Shown here: positions 21,601-32,074 of the stretch, in pieces
Layout of the letters: each line of letters starts with the position of its first letter
How positions within the stretch are numbered: position 1 is the stretch's first letter
Assembly: GCA_020466095.1 (NCBI GenBank)
Contig: CM035807.1
Coordinates: 51,922,752 to 51,986,751, forward strand
DNA: 64,000 nt
Reading direction: 5' to 3'
DNA from: Chlorops oryzae
Lineage: Eukaryota; Arthropoda; Insecta; Diptera; Chloropidae
Notes under the pieces: model-generated
Seen by the model: only the letters and a program-made list of their open reading frames with translations
Databases searched by the model: none
What the model was told of the DNA's origin: nothing
Program-made: the position numbers and the translations under genes

Positions 21601-22046
21601 TTTGCGAAGCGGTTTTATTTCAAACTGGGGCTACGAGAAATTAAGCGCCACCACGCTTTAATTACATATGTTAAAAATAAAAAATTAAGAATTCTTCTCT
21701 TCAAGACAAAAGTGCTCGCATATCAAATCGAGCGAAGATACAATAAAAGCAAAATAATATTTTTTTTTATTCTGAACAGTAGAAGCTAGCCGCGAAGTAA
21801 ATGTCGATGAGCAAACACAAATTTTTCTCATATAGTGCACTTGGCATTGAAATATTGAAAAAAAAAAAACTGAAAAAAAATCGAACTCAAACCAACAAAC
21901 AAAAGACAGTCGAAAGGAAAATAGGTCAAGTTTAAAATTAATTATGCAACAGTTTAAAAGTTTTCCAGAATTAATGTCAATAGCCAATCAACAATTTTTC
22001 ACAGCATAACTAATGGAATGGATTAGTTCTCAACTTTAGGCATTGT
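21601..22046 (+). other. spacer between phosphatase and env
   Basis: AT-rich, without recognisable coding motifs. A-rich stretches near 21850-21890 precede the env-like frame. A splice acceptor for a subgenomic env RNA might lie here, but none is obvious. Confidence 0.35.
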
Positions 22047-23044
22047 ATGTCTCGTCAGCTCGGTCGTCTCATACCAGCAGTTATATATGGAAAAAAATCG
22101 AATAAAATTTGGGGTTCGCTGATAATTGGGACACCCGATGAAGTTAGTGGATATGACTACATTCTACACAAAATTGTTCCAGAAGAGATTCACAATATTT
22201 TGAAACAATTCAATGAATCCAGAATCTTACTAAACAACACCCTATACGAGCAGCGCATTTCTGCAGAAACCGAATCCATTGAAGCAATTTTGCATACCAT
22301 ATTGCCAAAAGGAGAAAAAGGAAACCCGTTTGATGGCATCGATCGAGAAACTATCGAAGATCACCTCTCAACAATAGATGTGAACAATGAACAAATCATT
22401 CGAAATATGATTCAACAGGTCCAAATTAACAATAATTTCAACGAGTCGGTGATTACAATAAAAAACCTTGGTGAAACCGGTCAGAAAATGCTAAAAGAAC
22501 TTTATACAAACTATTCAGAATTCAAGAACAAGGTGCTGACCGAGGAGTTAGGAATAAGGTTGCTGTTTAAGCTTCATATGTTAAAAAGTCAAGCGGAATT
22601 TATTCAAAAAAATATTGCGTCCGCAAGGACTGGAATCTTTAATCCAGCAATATTATCAAGAGAAGAAATTAACGAGTACAACATTAGCAAATTAAAAGGA
22701 ATGACACTTAGCGTTGCAACAAAAATTGACAAAATTATCCTCGTCATAAAAGTACCGACCATGATAACAGAAATCGAAAAGTCGTTATTGGTACCAATAC
22801 CAAACGAAAGCTCTATCAAAGCACATCAAATACATAGCGCTACCGTTCACGATCAGAGTCAGAAATGAACTGATTTTGCTTCAAGAATTCCCAAATTTCG
22901 AGGGCTTAATTTTGAATCAAGTAAAAGCAAACGAAGAAATAGCGGCAATCACCTTTCAACGGAAGTTACAAATGATTTCAGGAGCCTCAGTATCAACACT
23001 AATTTTTATCACTCTTTTCATAGTTGTAATCATTTGTATAGAAT
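22047..23044 (+). pseudogene. env-like gene of the Ty3/errantivirus-like element
   Basis: A 273-codon open frame (22047-22868) starts near a short basic/glycine stretch and contains ITIKNLGETGQKML and KSQAEFIQKNIASARTGIFN, resembling the fusion subunit of insect errantivirus envelope proteins, which are related to baculovirus F proteins. It is rich in long helical heptads. After a frameshift at about 22860 the reading continues to a hydrophobic membrane anchor, STLIFITLFIVVIICIE (about 22992-23044), followed by a basic tail. Such proteins sit in the virion or cell membrane and mediate fusion. No signal peptide or intact surface subunit is visible, so this copy is incomplete and broken. Confidence 0.6.
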
Positions 23045-23329
23045 AAAGAGAGGGAAAACCCCTACAAAAGAAATCATTAAAGAATATAGCAAGAATGAAG
23101 AAACGGTTTAAAAAGAAAATAAATTTTTTCTATAATAAGAAGGGGAAGAAGAAGAAAGAGAATTTAATATAAATTTTTTTTACATTTTTGCTTATGTAGC
23201 AATATTTTAAATTGGGGCATTAATCCATTTCAAAAATCAGTCGAAAATCAGAGCTGACAAAAACAGTTTAAAATTTTGGTTAATTTAAAAAATTAAAACA
23301 ATTAAAAAACGCAAGTGTAACTGTAACAA

Positions 23330-23925
23330 TGAGCACAGAGGCAGTAAAATCGAACGCAATTTTACGCCAATTTAAAAGGCGATGTGAGTCTGTTACTATG
23401 ACGGACGTTTCCTCCCTACTCTCAGACCGATGCCTAGGGGACAATTTTTTTTATATGCATTCTGCTTTTGGTCATGCCAAAGTCTAAGCACCCAATGCAA
23501 AACGAAATAACATTTATTTGACTCACATTTTTATCCAAGTATCAAGGCATGGAGCCAAAGTTCCAACAAAATAGTGCCTAGGATGCGAGTGGACAGCTTT
23601 GCAAGACGAATAAATTTTTTTTCAATTTTAATATTTAATTATTCTGATAATAGAAGAGAGTCACTGGATGTTAGTCATTGTTACACGACCAAACATGTAC
23701 GTGTTGGACTCTTTGCAGCCGTGCGGGACGTAAATTTAGCAAGGTGCGAAACAAAATTTATTCATGAATTCATAGCGGCTGAGTCAAAAGTCAGGTTTGA
23801 GGACTCTAGGAAAAATTACGATGTGAAAACAATGCTCATGATCTATCCAAACTGTCCACAACAAACCAACACTATAGATTGTGATATTTATTTATGTTTT
23901 TCATATTTTTATTTTCATAATTAAG
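23330..23925 (+). pseudogene. possible Ulp1/C48-like cysteine peptidase remnant
   Basis: The first frame begins MSTEAVKSNAILRQF and includes SLLSDRCLGDNF (about 23330-23480). After a break, 23574-23924 reads VSHCYTTKHVRVGLFAAV and ends with YPNCPQQTNTIDCDIYLC. The P-Q-Q-x-N-x-x-D-C-x-x-Y pattern and the earlier SD-x-W/C-L-x-D-N-F pattern resemble the start and catalytic-Cys region of Ulp1-family (C48) peptidases found in some transposons and viruses. The usual HW motif is not visible. It lies inside the Ty3-like element downstream of env, so it may be a captured gene or part of another inserted element. Confidence 0.3.
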
Positions 23926-24192
23926 TTCTTTAATAATTTCATAAAAGTATTAAAAGGGTGAGACAATATCAAACTGTAAATACACAAGAAAATTTCTGGG
24001 CGAAATCGCCTTGTCATGGGTACGAGAGCGAAATGCAGAGTCCAAAAATCCAGTCGACGCTCAAAAAATTATTAACGCCGCTTGGGAAGATGTTAAGCGC
24101 GATTGGTTACCAGGAACATATCTTAAGAGAGCAGTTGTAGTAAGTAATGGACGATTTAGACTTAGGAAGGACGGGAAGGGAAGAGTATTATA

Positions 24193-25468
24193 TTAGTGTA
24201 GTAAAAAGAAATCCATTATTTTTGCATTAAATTGAGGGCTTTATTTAAGATTGTTAGAATGACCCGATTTAGGTCAAATATGCGCCGTTTTGTTCAATAA
24301 CTTGTTGTAATTTTAAAGGTTATTTCATTATACCTCTCTCATAGAAGCCCTCGTTCCTATTAGCAAAAAATTGAGACAGTCGAATTTCAGAAGCCTCTCT
24401 TGAAGCGAATGTTTCACCAGCAAAATTGTTCGCCATGGACAGGAACAGATGGTAATCACTTGGTGCCAGGTCCGGACTATAAGGTGGATGCAGAAGAACC
24501 TCCCAACCAAACTCTGGCGAGTCACTATCGATGTGTGTGGCCTGGCGTTGTCCTGATGGAACACAATTCCTCTCCTATTGGCCAAAGCTGGCCGCTTATG
24601 GGCGATTGCTTCCTTCAGACGGTCCAATTGTTGACAGTAGAGTTCCGAGTTATGAGTTTTGCCGTATGGGAGCAGCTCATAGTAGATAATTCCCTGCCAA
24701 TCCCACCAAACACACAGCAAAACCTTCCTGGCCGTCAATCCTGGCTTGGCCACCGTTTCCGCCGGTTCACCGTGTTTCGACCACGACCGTTTTCGCTTGA
24801 CGTTGTCTTAAGTGACCCACTTTTCATCACCAGTCACCAACCGCTTCAGAAATGGGTCGATTTTGTTGCGGTTCAGCAGCGATTCGCAGATGGAAATTCG
24901 GTCTATGAGGTTTTTTTGCGTTAACTCGTGTGGCACCCATACATCGAGCTTCTTTGTGTATCCAGCCTTATTCAAATGGTTCCAAACGGTTTTTTGTGCA
25001 ATCTTTAGCTCTTTTGCAATCGAAACAGTGCTAACATGACGGTCGGACTCGATAATTTCCATGATTTTATCGACATTTTCGACAATTGGCCTTCCAGTGC
25101 GTGGTGCATCCTTGACATCGAAGTCACCGGAACGGAATCGACGAAACCAAAATTGCGCATGATTGGCTGTTACAGTATCAGGTCCATAAACGCTATTCAC
25201 ATTTTCAGCCGCCTGGCTTGCGTTTTCTCCCTTATCGAAGAAAAACTGTAAAATGTAGCGAATTTTCTTTTTGCTGATGTCCATCTTTGACAAGCTCTCA
25301 AACAAAACTGAATCAATCAATCAAAAAAGTGTCAAAAAGTCTTTTTTAGTAGGAACTGTCATCTTTCTAATGCCCCCTAGCGGAACACGATCGGACTTTA
25401 CAACGCGAGATGCAGATAAATAACGCCATCTATTGGAAAAATAATGGATTTCTTTTTACTACACCTAA
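24193..25468 (-). mobile_element. mariner transposon, copy 1
   Basis: Ends are inverted repeats of TTAGGTGTAGTAAAAAGAAA type (the left end lacks one G), flanked by TA dinucleotides (24191-24192 and 25469-25470). It is 1276 bp long. It lies in the 3' part of the Ty3-like element. The internal transposase is on the minus strand and broken. It shares very high identity with the copies at 43017 and 54947. Confidence 0.92.
24310..25320 (-). pseudogene. mariner transposase, copy 1, broken
   Basis: The N-terminal part (25320-24811, 170 codons) has the paired helix-turn-helix region, a WVPHELT segment and the first catalytic Asp in TGDEKW. It stops at a TAA (24808-24810) where the other copies have Tyr. 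The C-terminal part keeps HQDNARPHTS, but a 10-base deletion near 24512 shifts the frame before the third Asp. It is inactive. Mariner transposases cut and paste DNA at TA sites. Confidence 0.9.
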
Positions 25469-25570
25469 TATAACAAGATTTGAAACGAATTAAAAGCAGG
25501 AATACGAGAATAGTTGAAGCCCAGGTAGGGAATGATTTCATGTTTTTTTTTTCTTTTCAGGAAAACCAAG

Positions 25571-25690
25571 ATGGGGTTTCACGAAGAATACTACACGGCA
25601 CCAATACCAGACGTAAAGTTTGGAAACTCAATTGAAAGTGTTGATATTTCTAAATTCAGTTTCGTTTCCAAACCAGTAAGAGGGGATTGA
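25571..25690 (+). CDS. 39-codon ORF after a strong splice acceptor, unknown
   Basis: A T-rich tract followed by CTTTTCAG (ending 25560) looks like a good splice acceptor, and an ATG follows at 25571. The ORF reads MGFHEEYYTAPIPDVKFG and ends KPVRGD. I do not recognise it. Given its place in the 3' part of an env-bearing element, it may be the last exon of env or an accessory protein. It is uninterrupted, unlike the genes around it, but short enough for that to be chance. Confidence 0.3.
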   Translation: MGFHEEYYTAPIPDVKFGNSIESVDISKFSFVSKPVRGD

Positions 25691-26619
25691 TTGGAAAGAA
25701 AAAAAAAAAAAAAAAATTTTATAAAATTTGGAGATACACAAAAAACAACACACTAAAAAAAAATAAAAAAAATATCTAAGTTAAAAAAATTTGACATTTG
25801 GCTTTACAATAAAAAAAGAGTTATTCTCCACTTGTTGAAGAACAACACCTACTAAGAAACAAAAATACCTATAAGCAATAGTAGAATAATGTCTTTTGAG
25901 CATTTGATCTGAATTGAATGGAAAAAATATTCTCAGAATATTTAAACGTCAAACATAAAAAATTAAAAAAAAAATAAGCTCAAAATGTTAAAATTTTCCA
26001 GAATAGACTATACTAAAATTAAAAACTCAAACTTTGATAGCAAGTAGTTTTAAGAAAATTAGAAAAAACTAGTATATTGAAACCGCAACTGAATAACTTA
26101 AATAAAACTAAAAAAAGACTTTTAAGATAGTTCTGTAAATTACCGGTGGGAGACAGTTGGAAACAAAGGAAATATTTAATATAAAAAAAAAAATAAAATA
26201 AATAAATGACAATAAATAAAATTAAAATCCACAATTAAAAAAAAAAACAAAAAAAAAAAATAATTGTTAGAGAATGGACTCGTTTGCCCAACTCTAGTTT
26301 GCTTGAAATTATCGACGATCTCAATTCAGCACATGAACTGATTGAGTGTTAAATTATTTGTCACAACAAACGGCTCATTAACAGTGTTGCTTCCTTTCGA
26401 ATGAAATGAATGGTTTCGTATTCAAAAGAAAAGTGAAGTTTATTGATCATAATGCTAGCTTATAAACAATATTTTTGGCTTAGTGATTCTTGGTCACATG
26501 TACAAGCACGTTGATGCAGACACCTGCCAAAGTTGCAATTAGATACACCAACACAACTTTAGTCCCCTTTGTCTTGCAATTCCGCTGACTATGCAGGCAT
26601 GTGTATGCACAAACGCAAG

Positions 26620-26850
26620 AAAGAATTTTGAACAAATTATTTTGCTGTACATAAACAAATTCAAACTCAAATGACGAAGAGTATACAAAATAAAAGGAAA
26701 TAAATGCCACCAACGTCTTTTGCTGTACATGCACCATTCAATTTCAAATGACGAAAAGTATACAAAATAAAAAGAAATAAATGCAAGCAATTATTTTGCT
26801 GTACATGCACAAGTTCAATTTTAAATGACAAAGTATACAAAATGATAAGA
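26620..26850. repeat. imperfect tandem repeat, about 77-bp unit, three copies
   Basis: Each unit has TTTTGCTGTACAT-CA, TTCAA-T-AAATGACGAA and AGTATACAAAATAA. Copies start near 26637, 26718 and 26792. They lie in the 3' noncoding region of the Ty3-like element. Confidence 0.75.
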
Positions 26851-27324
26851 AAAAGAAATAAGCTGAATGAAATATTATATATGAACAATAATAATAAAAA
26901 TACACCCCAACTGTCTCAAACGAATCTACAGTAGAATGAAACAGGAGAGGACATCGTTGGGATGCTGGCCATTCTGATGGATACCTGCAAAAACGCAACA
27001 AATAACCCGCAACCACAAGCTTCGTAATTAACCAATATGGCGTAAGGTCATCTCCTAACAGAATCAGAGAACCAGTAACAAGAAAACTTCAAAACGTTAT
27101 TCCGTAGTTCGAGCAGTTCCAGAGTTGCACCAACACAACAACATGAATTCTAAAACTTTTAAAATTTTGGCACTAAATCAATAGCTTTTCCTGTCGGATC
27201 CCAATAAGCAGCAAATCCTCCTATAACAGATGGCTCGAAATACTAAGATGGCTTTTGAGGCAATCCTTTCAATAGCAACGACAAGCATTCCCTTACCTTC
27301 CACCGTTAATTTGAATGCCAAAAC

Positions 27325-27335
27325 GAGGGAAGGGA
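27325..27335 (+). other. polypurine tract of the Ty3-like element
   Basis: GAGGGAAGGGA immediately precedes the 3' LTR; this is the expected priming site for plus-strand DNA synthesis. Confidence 0.75.
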
Positions 27336-27776
27336 TGTTATGAGTCAAACAGTGGAGCAGCCCATATCGACTTTCACAATACTGCTAGCGACGATAGATG
27401 GCCGAAAACGCAAGCTGGCGTTTCGCACCTCCATACAAGCTTGCCAAGTGCAACGTTACATCATAGGTAACCTTTCGCAGAATCGCCGAATATGCGGAAT
27501 CGAATATTCGTGGGAACAAAATGACCAAGATACCCGAAAGCGCACCTGCACAGGTCAGCATGCGTCAGCAGGCCCATGACACCGTCTCCGAGGATCACAC
27601 CAGCGTCTGCAGAGCGCAGACTTAGATTAAGAATAATTAGTATATAGGCTTTGTATTTAAAACTAAGAAATGAGTTGAGAGTTGATAAAAGCATAAAAGA
27701 GCATTTTCGTTAAAGTGTTCGGTAAAATATTGAGTCCGAAAGGCGAAGGCAGGATTCCGGAGCAATCCGCACAACA
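27336..27776 (+). repeat. 3' LTR of the Ty3-like element (441 bp)
   Basis: It begins TGTTATGAGTCAAACAG and ends GCACAACA, followed by GATT. Relative to the 5' LTR it has several substitutions, a missing block near 27690 and an added block near 27466 and 27545, so the two copies have diverged considerably. Confidence 0.85.
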
Positions 27777-27849
27777 GATTGGATTGAACGTGATCGCCGC
27801 GATTTTTTCTTCATCCAGAGAGGGAATAGTCTACAAATATTAAATTGGA

Positions 27850-28103
27850 GTTAAATTAGGACTTAAAGAAAAAATTTTCAGGTAACTGGAACTTAAAAAG
27901 AAAAAAGTAAAGAAAATAGATTTCGAGAGTAGACACTTAATGTGATCGCAGTTACGTTCGATACTAGAATCAAAAAGCATTCGGTGCAGATGCAACGCAT
28001 GATCAGCAATTTGTCGGCAACTTTTTGCACAAAGTATAGTTGCATTTCATTTAATGGAGTTCAACTGTTTTAGGCACTGCAGTAGGACGTCTACATAAAC
28101 ACC
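27850..28103 (+). repeat. dispersed repeat A, copy 2
   Basis: Matches 7260-7520 in the same direction. Here it is followed directly by repeat B, also in plus orientation, whereas at 7-8.6 kb B is inverted relative to A. See copy 1. Confidence 0.7.
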
Positions 28104-28109
28104 AGGTGT

Positions 28110-28430
28110 AAATGACAACCTCCGTGCTTACGATCACTGTTAAATCGACCTATACCCGTCGATTACCTTTCGATAACGATTGTTCAGTTGCGACAATCTA
28201 AACCCGTCGAAAGGTTCGCGATAGCAGCGATCGTGAAGCCCAGCCTTAACGTCAACGAACGATGCAACAGCAAGACTTCCAGGCTCTTTTCCAAGGAGGA
28301 CTTCCAAGCGGCAACGGTCCAGTGCATCGGAGAGCGACGAGTCACTCGATCTCCCGCCGCCACAGAAAGTGCCTTTTACTCGTGTTCTCTCCGCAACCCG
28401 TTAAACTCTTTTCTTTATTCTTACGACTAA
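28110..28430 (+). repeat. dispersed repeat B, copy 2
   Basis: Matches the reverse complement of 8165-8500, sharing CGACCTATACCCGTCGATT-like, CGACAATCTAA-CCCGTCGAA-like and GTCACTCGATC blocks. It carries an 80-codon open frame without a recognisable domain. Probably LTR-like or noncoding transposon sequence. Confidence 0.6.
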
Positions 28431-28599
28431 TTTTGCATTAAAAAGCTTCTCGCGTTTTTCTTAAATTTTCTAAACGGGAAACACACTCCGCAATGATCAT
28501 TTGATCTCCTTCCAAAAAGTCCTTCCATGTGGAAATCGGTCAAAATACATAATTCACAACTTAATGTAATATTTGATTAAATATAAACTCGTATTCTTA

Positions 28600-28860
28600 A
28601 CCAAATTTTCAATTTTAAAAAACTGGACCGCCACTTCGCCGCTTTGTATGTAAGTCTCTCGAATGAGGCCCCCGCAATATTCGGCCATCATTTCGATTCC
28701 TCATTGGCCTTGATAACGCTGTTCCATAGCTATCATATGTATCTTGGTGCATTCTTTCTGCCTGCTCATCACTCTCTGCACCCAAACTCTGAGGGAATAA
28801 ATTCAAATGCGAATTGAAAAGAATGCATCTCAAGCGACATTGTGTTTTTAACATTATATA
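28600..28860 (-). pseudogene. fragment of a widespread transposon-associated protein, family not named
   Basis: On the minus strand it reads CRLRCILFNSHLNLFPQSLG, then AESDEQAERMHQD and, at the end, DLHTKRRSGGPVF. This order (H-x2-L-x-FFP, then SDE-x-GERFHQD, then a basic K-R-K/S-P-F end) is familiar from uncharacterised proteins that recur in many animal genomes in repetitive contexts. I cannot give a function. The middle part seems frame-shifted. It borders the 3' end of the Jockey-like element. Confidence 0.4.
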
Positions 28861-29934
28861 TTATTTATTGGATCACTCCTTTAGGATAGGAGTCTATCAA
28901 TAATTTTTAAAATCTTACACCTAATTTTACACAATTACATATCACAGTGCATATTCTGACTTATAGAAACGTTTATGAATGTAATTGTTTTGTAATTACG
29001 GGCCTCGGCTTAAGAAGACTGGCCTTTTATGATATGTGTGTAGGATCACATGTAATTGAGTCGGTGTTGGAGACCATAGAAAGCTCGATAAAATGGTAAA
29101 GCAGTGGATTTAACGCGGGAATTGCTGATGTGTGAAGAAAGACGTAGTATTGACGCTGTTGTTTGCGGAAACGACGATTTTAAGACGCTAGGGTGTGAGT
29201 GGATTGCAAGGGTGCATGGAGTGCACCCACCGAGATGACGATCAGCTAGGAAAGCTGTGTTGATGAATGTGCATGGATTGCACCTGTTGTAGAGTATGAT
29301 TTGGAGCCGCTGGCCGATCATTTCCTTTTAGCCTCGAATGGTGAGATGGATTTGATAGTCTACGCGCGAGTGGATTCACGTGTGCTTGCAGTTTACAAAA
29401 ATACTTTTCTTTGACTTTGGCGAACTCCATTTTAACCAGTTCTACGTTGAGCTCTCTATGGATGCTGTCATTTGTAATAAACCATAAGGAGCTCCTGTAA
29501 TAGTTCTTAGGATTTTGGATTGTGTTCTCTGCAGAATGTCTATATTTGAAGCACTTGCATATCCATATAATTGCATACGTTCATATTGGCTTTATGATTT
29601 GCTTGTACAGAAGGACTTTATAATCCAATTTTAGGTGAGAGCGATTATTTATTAGCTAGTGCACGCTTTTGGCTTTGAGTTTAGGAAGATTGGGTAGGAT
29701 CTTTTCCTGGATTTGACACCATTTTAATTACTGACTGTTTCCAATCTTTTGGAATGTGTCCATACTTTATAATAGAATTAAATAGGACTGTTAAAAATGA
29801 TACTGCAACGGAAGGTAGCTTTTTTTAAATTTTTTTTTTTGTAATTAGATCATGCGCTGGGGCTTTTTACAGACCATTTCATTTTTTATGGAATTATTAA
29901 CTTTACTTGGTCCAATGTTAATGTGAATTCTGTC
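28861..29934 (-). pseudogene. Jockey-like LINE, 3' half (RT end and 3' UTR)
   Basis: On the minus strand, near 29760-29700, it reads YGHIPKDWKQSVIKMV and PGK, the conserved entry to a Jockey-clade RT. A jump (internal deletion) follows; then DYKVLLYKQIIKPI (about 29630) and TNDSIHRELNVE, NPLARRLSNPSHHSRLKGND (about 29470-29330), the RT C-terminal domain. The RT palm with its catalytic Asp pair is missing. The 3' UTR runs to about 28861 with an AATAAATAA tail. The 5' half lies at 44685-45685, beyond the inserted foldback. Confidence 0.75.
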
Positions 29935-30383
29935 AGGTGCGTCAAGCTGCACCCCCCTTTTCATGAAATCAAAAAATTTTTTTCTCAGAATTACGTGCTT
30001 TTTATGTGCTAATTATGTACCGACTTAAAAAATTTTGTGCTCGTCCTTGTCAGATTTTAAGGACAAAAGTAATTTGTATGAAAGGGGGGGTGTAGCTTGA
30101 CACCGCGAAAATTCGCACTTAACGATTTTTTCGAAAACTCGTTTATAGGTGGGAATTATGTGCTATTTATGTGCTCCAATTCTATGGATAAAAAAAATTT
30201 TTATTTCAAAAATTTAAGGATTAAATCGACGAAAATTGTTTTTGGCAAGTACATTTTACCAAAAAATTCCGAATAAAAAAGGTTTTTATCAGAATTTAAC
30301 TTTTTTATTAATATATTTACATTTTATTCTTTGAAAAAAAAAAAAAAAAAAAATTTTTTTTTGAATGTTAAAAAATTTTTATC

Positions 30384-30450
30384 ATTCAACAAGGTTCGAA
30401 CCCGTACGCAAGAGTTAATGTAAGCTAGCTAGAACACGCGGATCCGTTAA
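30384..30450 (-). ncRNA. tRNA-like segment a (left arm)
   Basis: The minus strand has a canonical B-box-like GGGTTCGAACC within a foldable T-arm (pairing uses G-U pairs), an upstream TAGCTAGCTTA that could serve as an A box, and a run of six T about 15 bases downstream. No full cloverleaf could be confirmed by eye. The right-arm partner is at 42886-42942. Confidence 0.35.
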
Positions 30451-30580
30451 CAGACCGATCGATTTAACAGAGGGAAAAATCGTGCTGTAACAGGGAATTA
30501 ACATTGAAAGTTACAGAACCTGAGAGAAAAAGTGCTCTCGTCATTATGTCTACAGCATTTATAACGGGTATGACAGTAGC

Positions 30581-30655
30581 TGCTAAGATGGCAATGCAGC
30601 GTAGAGTATGAATGCTAGCCTCTTAACCGAGAGGCCTCCGGTTCGAGGCTCATAG
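30581..30655 (+). ncRNA. tRNA-like segment b (left arm)
   Basis: Contains GCCTC-TTAACCGA-GAGGC, an anticodon-arm-like hairpin, followed by a second hairpin with GGTTCGAGGCT (B-box-like). A run of more than ten T begins about nine bases after it and would end Pol III transcription. The acceptor stem is not convincing. Right-arm partner at 42668-42745. Confidence 0.4.
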
Positions 30656-31330
30656 AAGTATTTTTTTTTTCAACTTTAATTTTGTTTTTTTCTGGATGTA
30701 TTTTTTTTAATTTAATAGAATAGATAAAAAATATTTTTCTAAAGAGCGCTACTAGAATTGTGGCTGTGCATTTAAAAACCTTTGTGTGTATGTTTGTTAA
30801 CTAAGGGTTTGTTTGTATGAAAGCCTGTGTATGCTTATGTGTCAAAGAATCGAGTGCGCTCAAATTCTAAGTATTCTGGTTGGAATGAATAAGCGGGAAA
30901 CCGAAAACAAGACCCACGCGAAAATCACATGAGTGATGACATGCAATCGAATTTTCCTTATTTTTAGAAATAAGACTGTTGAAAGTACTTTTTAAAATTA
31001 CGTGTTTTCAATTTCGTGCATAATTTCGTTCAAAGCAAGCGTATTTTCATGCTGTATCGTATTTTCAGTCTGAATTACGAAAACGTGGAAAACACGTACA
31101 TTCGGCTAAAGCGAGAACACGCTAGAAGAAAAATATGAGAAAGTCTTTTTTATACGTGACACAATCTGTTTGGAAGGCATTTGCATTTGTGAATGAAATT
31201 TAGAATTTTAACTTATATTCCAACTTCCGATTAGATTTTCAAAAATTTGGAAAAGTGGATCTGACAAAAAATATAAATGCAATTTGACTTTAAACTTATA
31301 AGCTAAAAAAAAAACCAGCCATTTTGATTT

Positions 31331-31402
31331 GGCGAACACGGTGTCGACTTTGGGCACATGACTATAAAGGGAGAGTTCGTAGGTTCAAATCCCCACACAG
31401 GA
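31331..31402 (+). ncRNA. tRNA-like segment c (left arm)
   Basis: A GGGCACATGACTATAAAGGG core is followed by GTAGGTTCAAATCC, a canonical B box in tRNA-like spacing. The proposed anticodon stem does not pair well, so it is probably a decayed or tRNA-derived sequence. Right-arm partner at 41448-41520. Confidence 0.4.
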
Positions 31403-32074
31403 AAATCAAAAGCAAGAAATTAAACATGTAAAAAAAAATTTAAATAGAAAGAAAAGTAGGGAAAAACAGAAAAATGTGTGTAGCAATAATTTTTACTAAG
31501 CCATACGATTACAAATATCATTCAAAATTTTTGAGTCAAAAATATGAATCGCCAATTACTCTTCCAGAAGAGTCGTGGCTGAATGGACAAGAAAGCAACA
31601 ATAGCGGACGATAAAAACATTGCTGCAATGCTTACAGGGTATCCAATTTATTTTCGAAAATTTGGAAATGTTAGGTTTTTCATCTTTTTTCTGCTAACGT
31701 CACAGCCGTACAGCCTTTGAAATACTAAATACGTTTATATGGCAGCTAATCGCAATTATAAACTAATCGCGAGTAATGAAGTAGCCGTTTGTACGAAAAT
31801 CCAGAAACAAGAAATTTATTTTTTTCGTGCTATCAGACTGAAAATAAATCGAAGTGGTAGCACACACATGATATTAATTTTAGTATTTTTCCATTACGAA
31901 GTAGTAAAATGTCCGACTCGGATATATTTATTCTCCTTGCAATTAATTAATTAATTAATAAAAAAACCGAAGAATATTCTAATGAAATGCTGTTCTTTTC
32001 CTATGATTCAAATAAACGGCGCTGCCAGATCATCAAAAACAGCTAAATCTGTCAAAAAATTGGCATCATCTGGC

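Larger units (their letters stand above)
25469..27335 (+). other. 3' noncoding region of the Ty3-like element
   Basis: Very AT-rich, with long A tracts at 25700-26260 and an imperfect tandem repeat at 26620-26850. It ends in the purine tract before the 3' LTR. Apart from the small ORF at 25571, no coding motif is seen. Confidence 0.5.
15777..27780 (+). mobile_element. Ty3/errantivirus-like LTR element carrying a tyrosine phosphatase domain
   Basis: Related LTRs (15781-16250 and 27336-27776) are flanked by the same 4 bases, GATT (15777-15780 and 27777-27780), the duplication size of Ty3/gypsy elements. A primer-binding-like TGGCGCAGGCGG follows the 5' LTR and a purine tract precedes the 3' LTR. 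Order: gag, protease, RT, RNase H, end of integrase, tyrosine phosphatase domain, env-like ORF with membrane anchor, further decayed frames, long AT-rich 3' region. A mariner (24193-25468) and a repeat (about 16560-16960) have inserted. The two LTRs differ in length and by many substitutions, so the insertion is old. All genes are broken. Confidence 0.8.
29935..32074 (+). repeat. left inverted arm of the foldback element
   Basis: About 2140 bases match the right arm in inverted orientation with only scattered substitutions and small indels. The outer end is itself a hairpin: AAGCTGCACCCCCC near 29944 is answered by GGGGGTGTAGCTTGACA near 30090. A TATGTGCT motif recurs nearby. Three tRNA-like segments lie inside. 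The arm is free of the mariner and of the 0.47-kb insert found in the right arm. Confidence 0.85.

Noticed and set aside
24400..24924. Long plus-strand frames inside the mariners (also near 43264 and 55203)
   Set aside because: They are antisense to the transposase and open only because of its codon pattern.
26620..26850. Tandem units as a CRISPR-like array
   Set aside because: The repeats are imperfect, contiguous without unique spacers, and the host is eukaryotic.
31331..31402. Calling segment c a functional tRNA gene
   Set aside because: The B box is good, but the anticodon stem does not pair and no acceptor stem is evident; reported only as tRNA-like.
31739..31954. 71-codon frame conserved in both foldback arms (also 40893-41108, minus)
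   Set aside because: Conservation is explained by the arms being inverted copies; no domain, and changes between copies include non-conservative ones.
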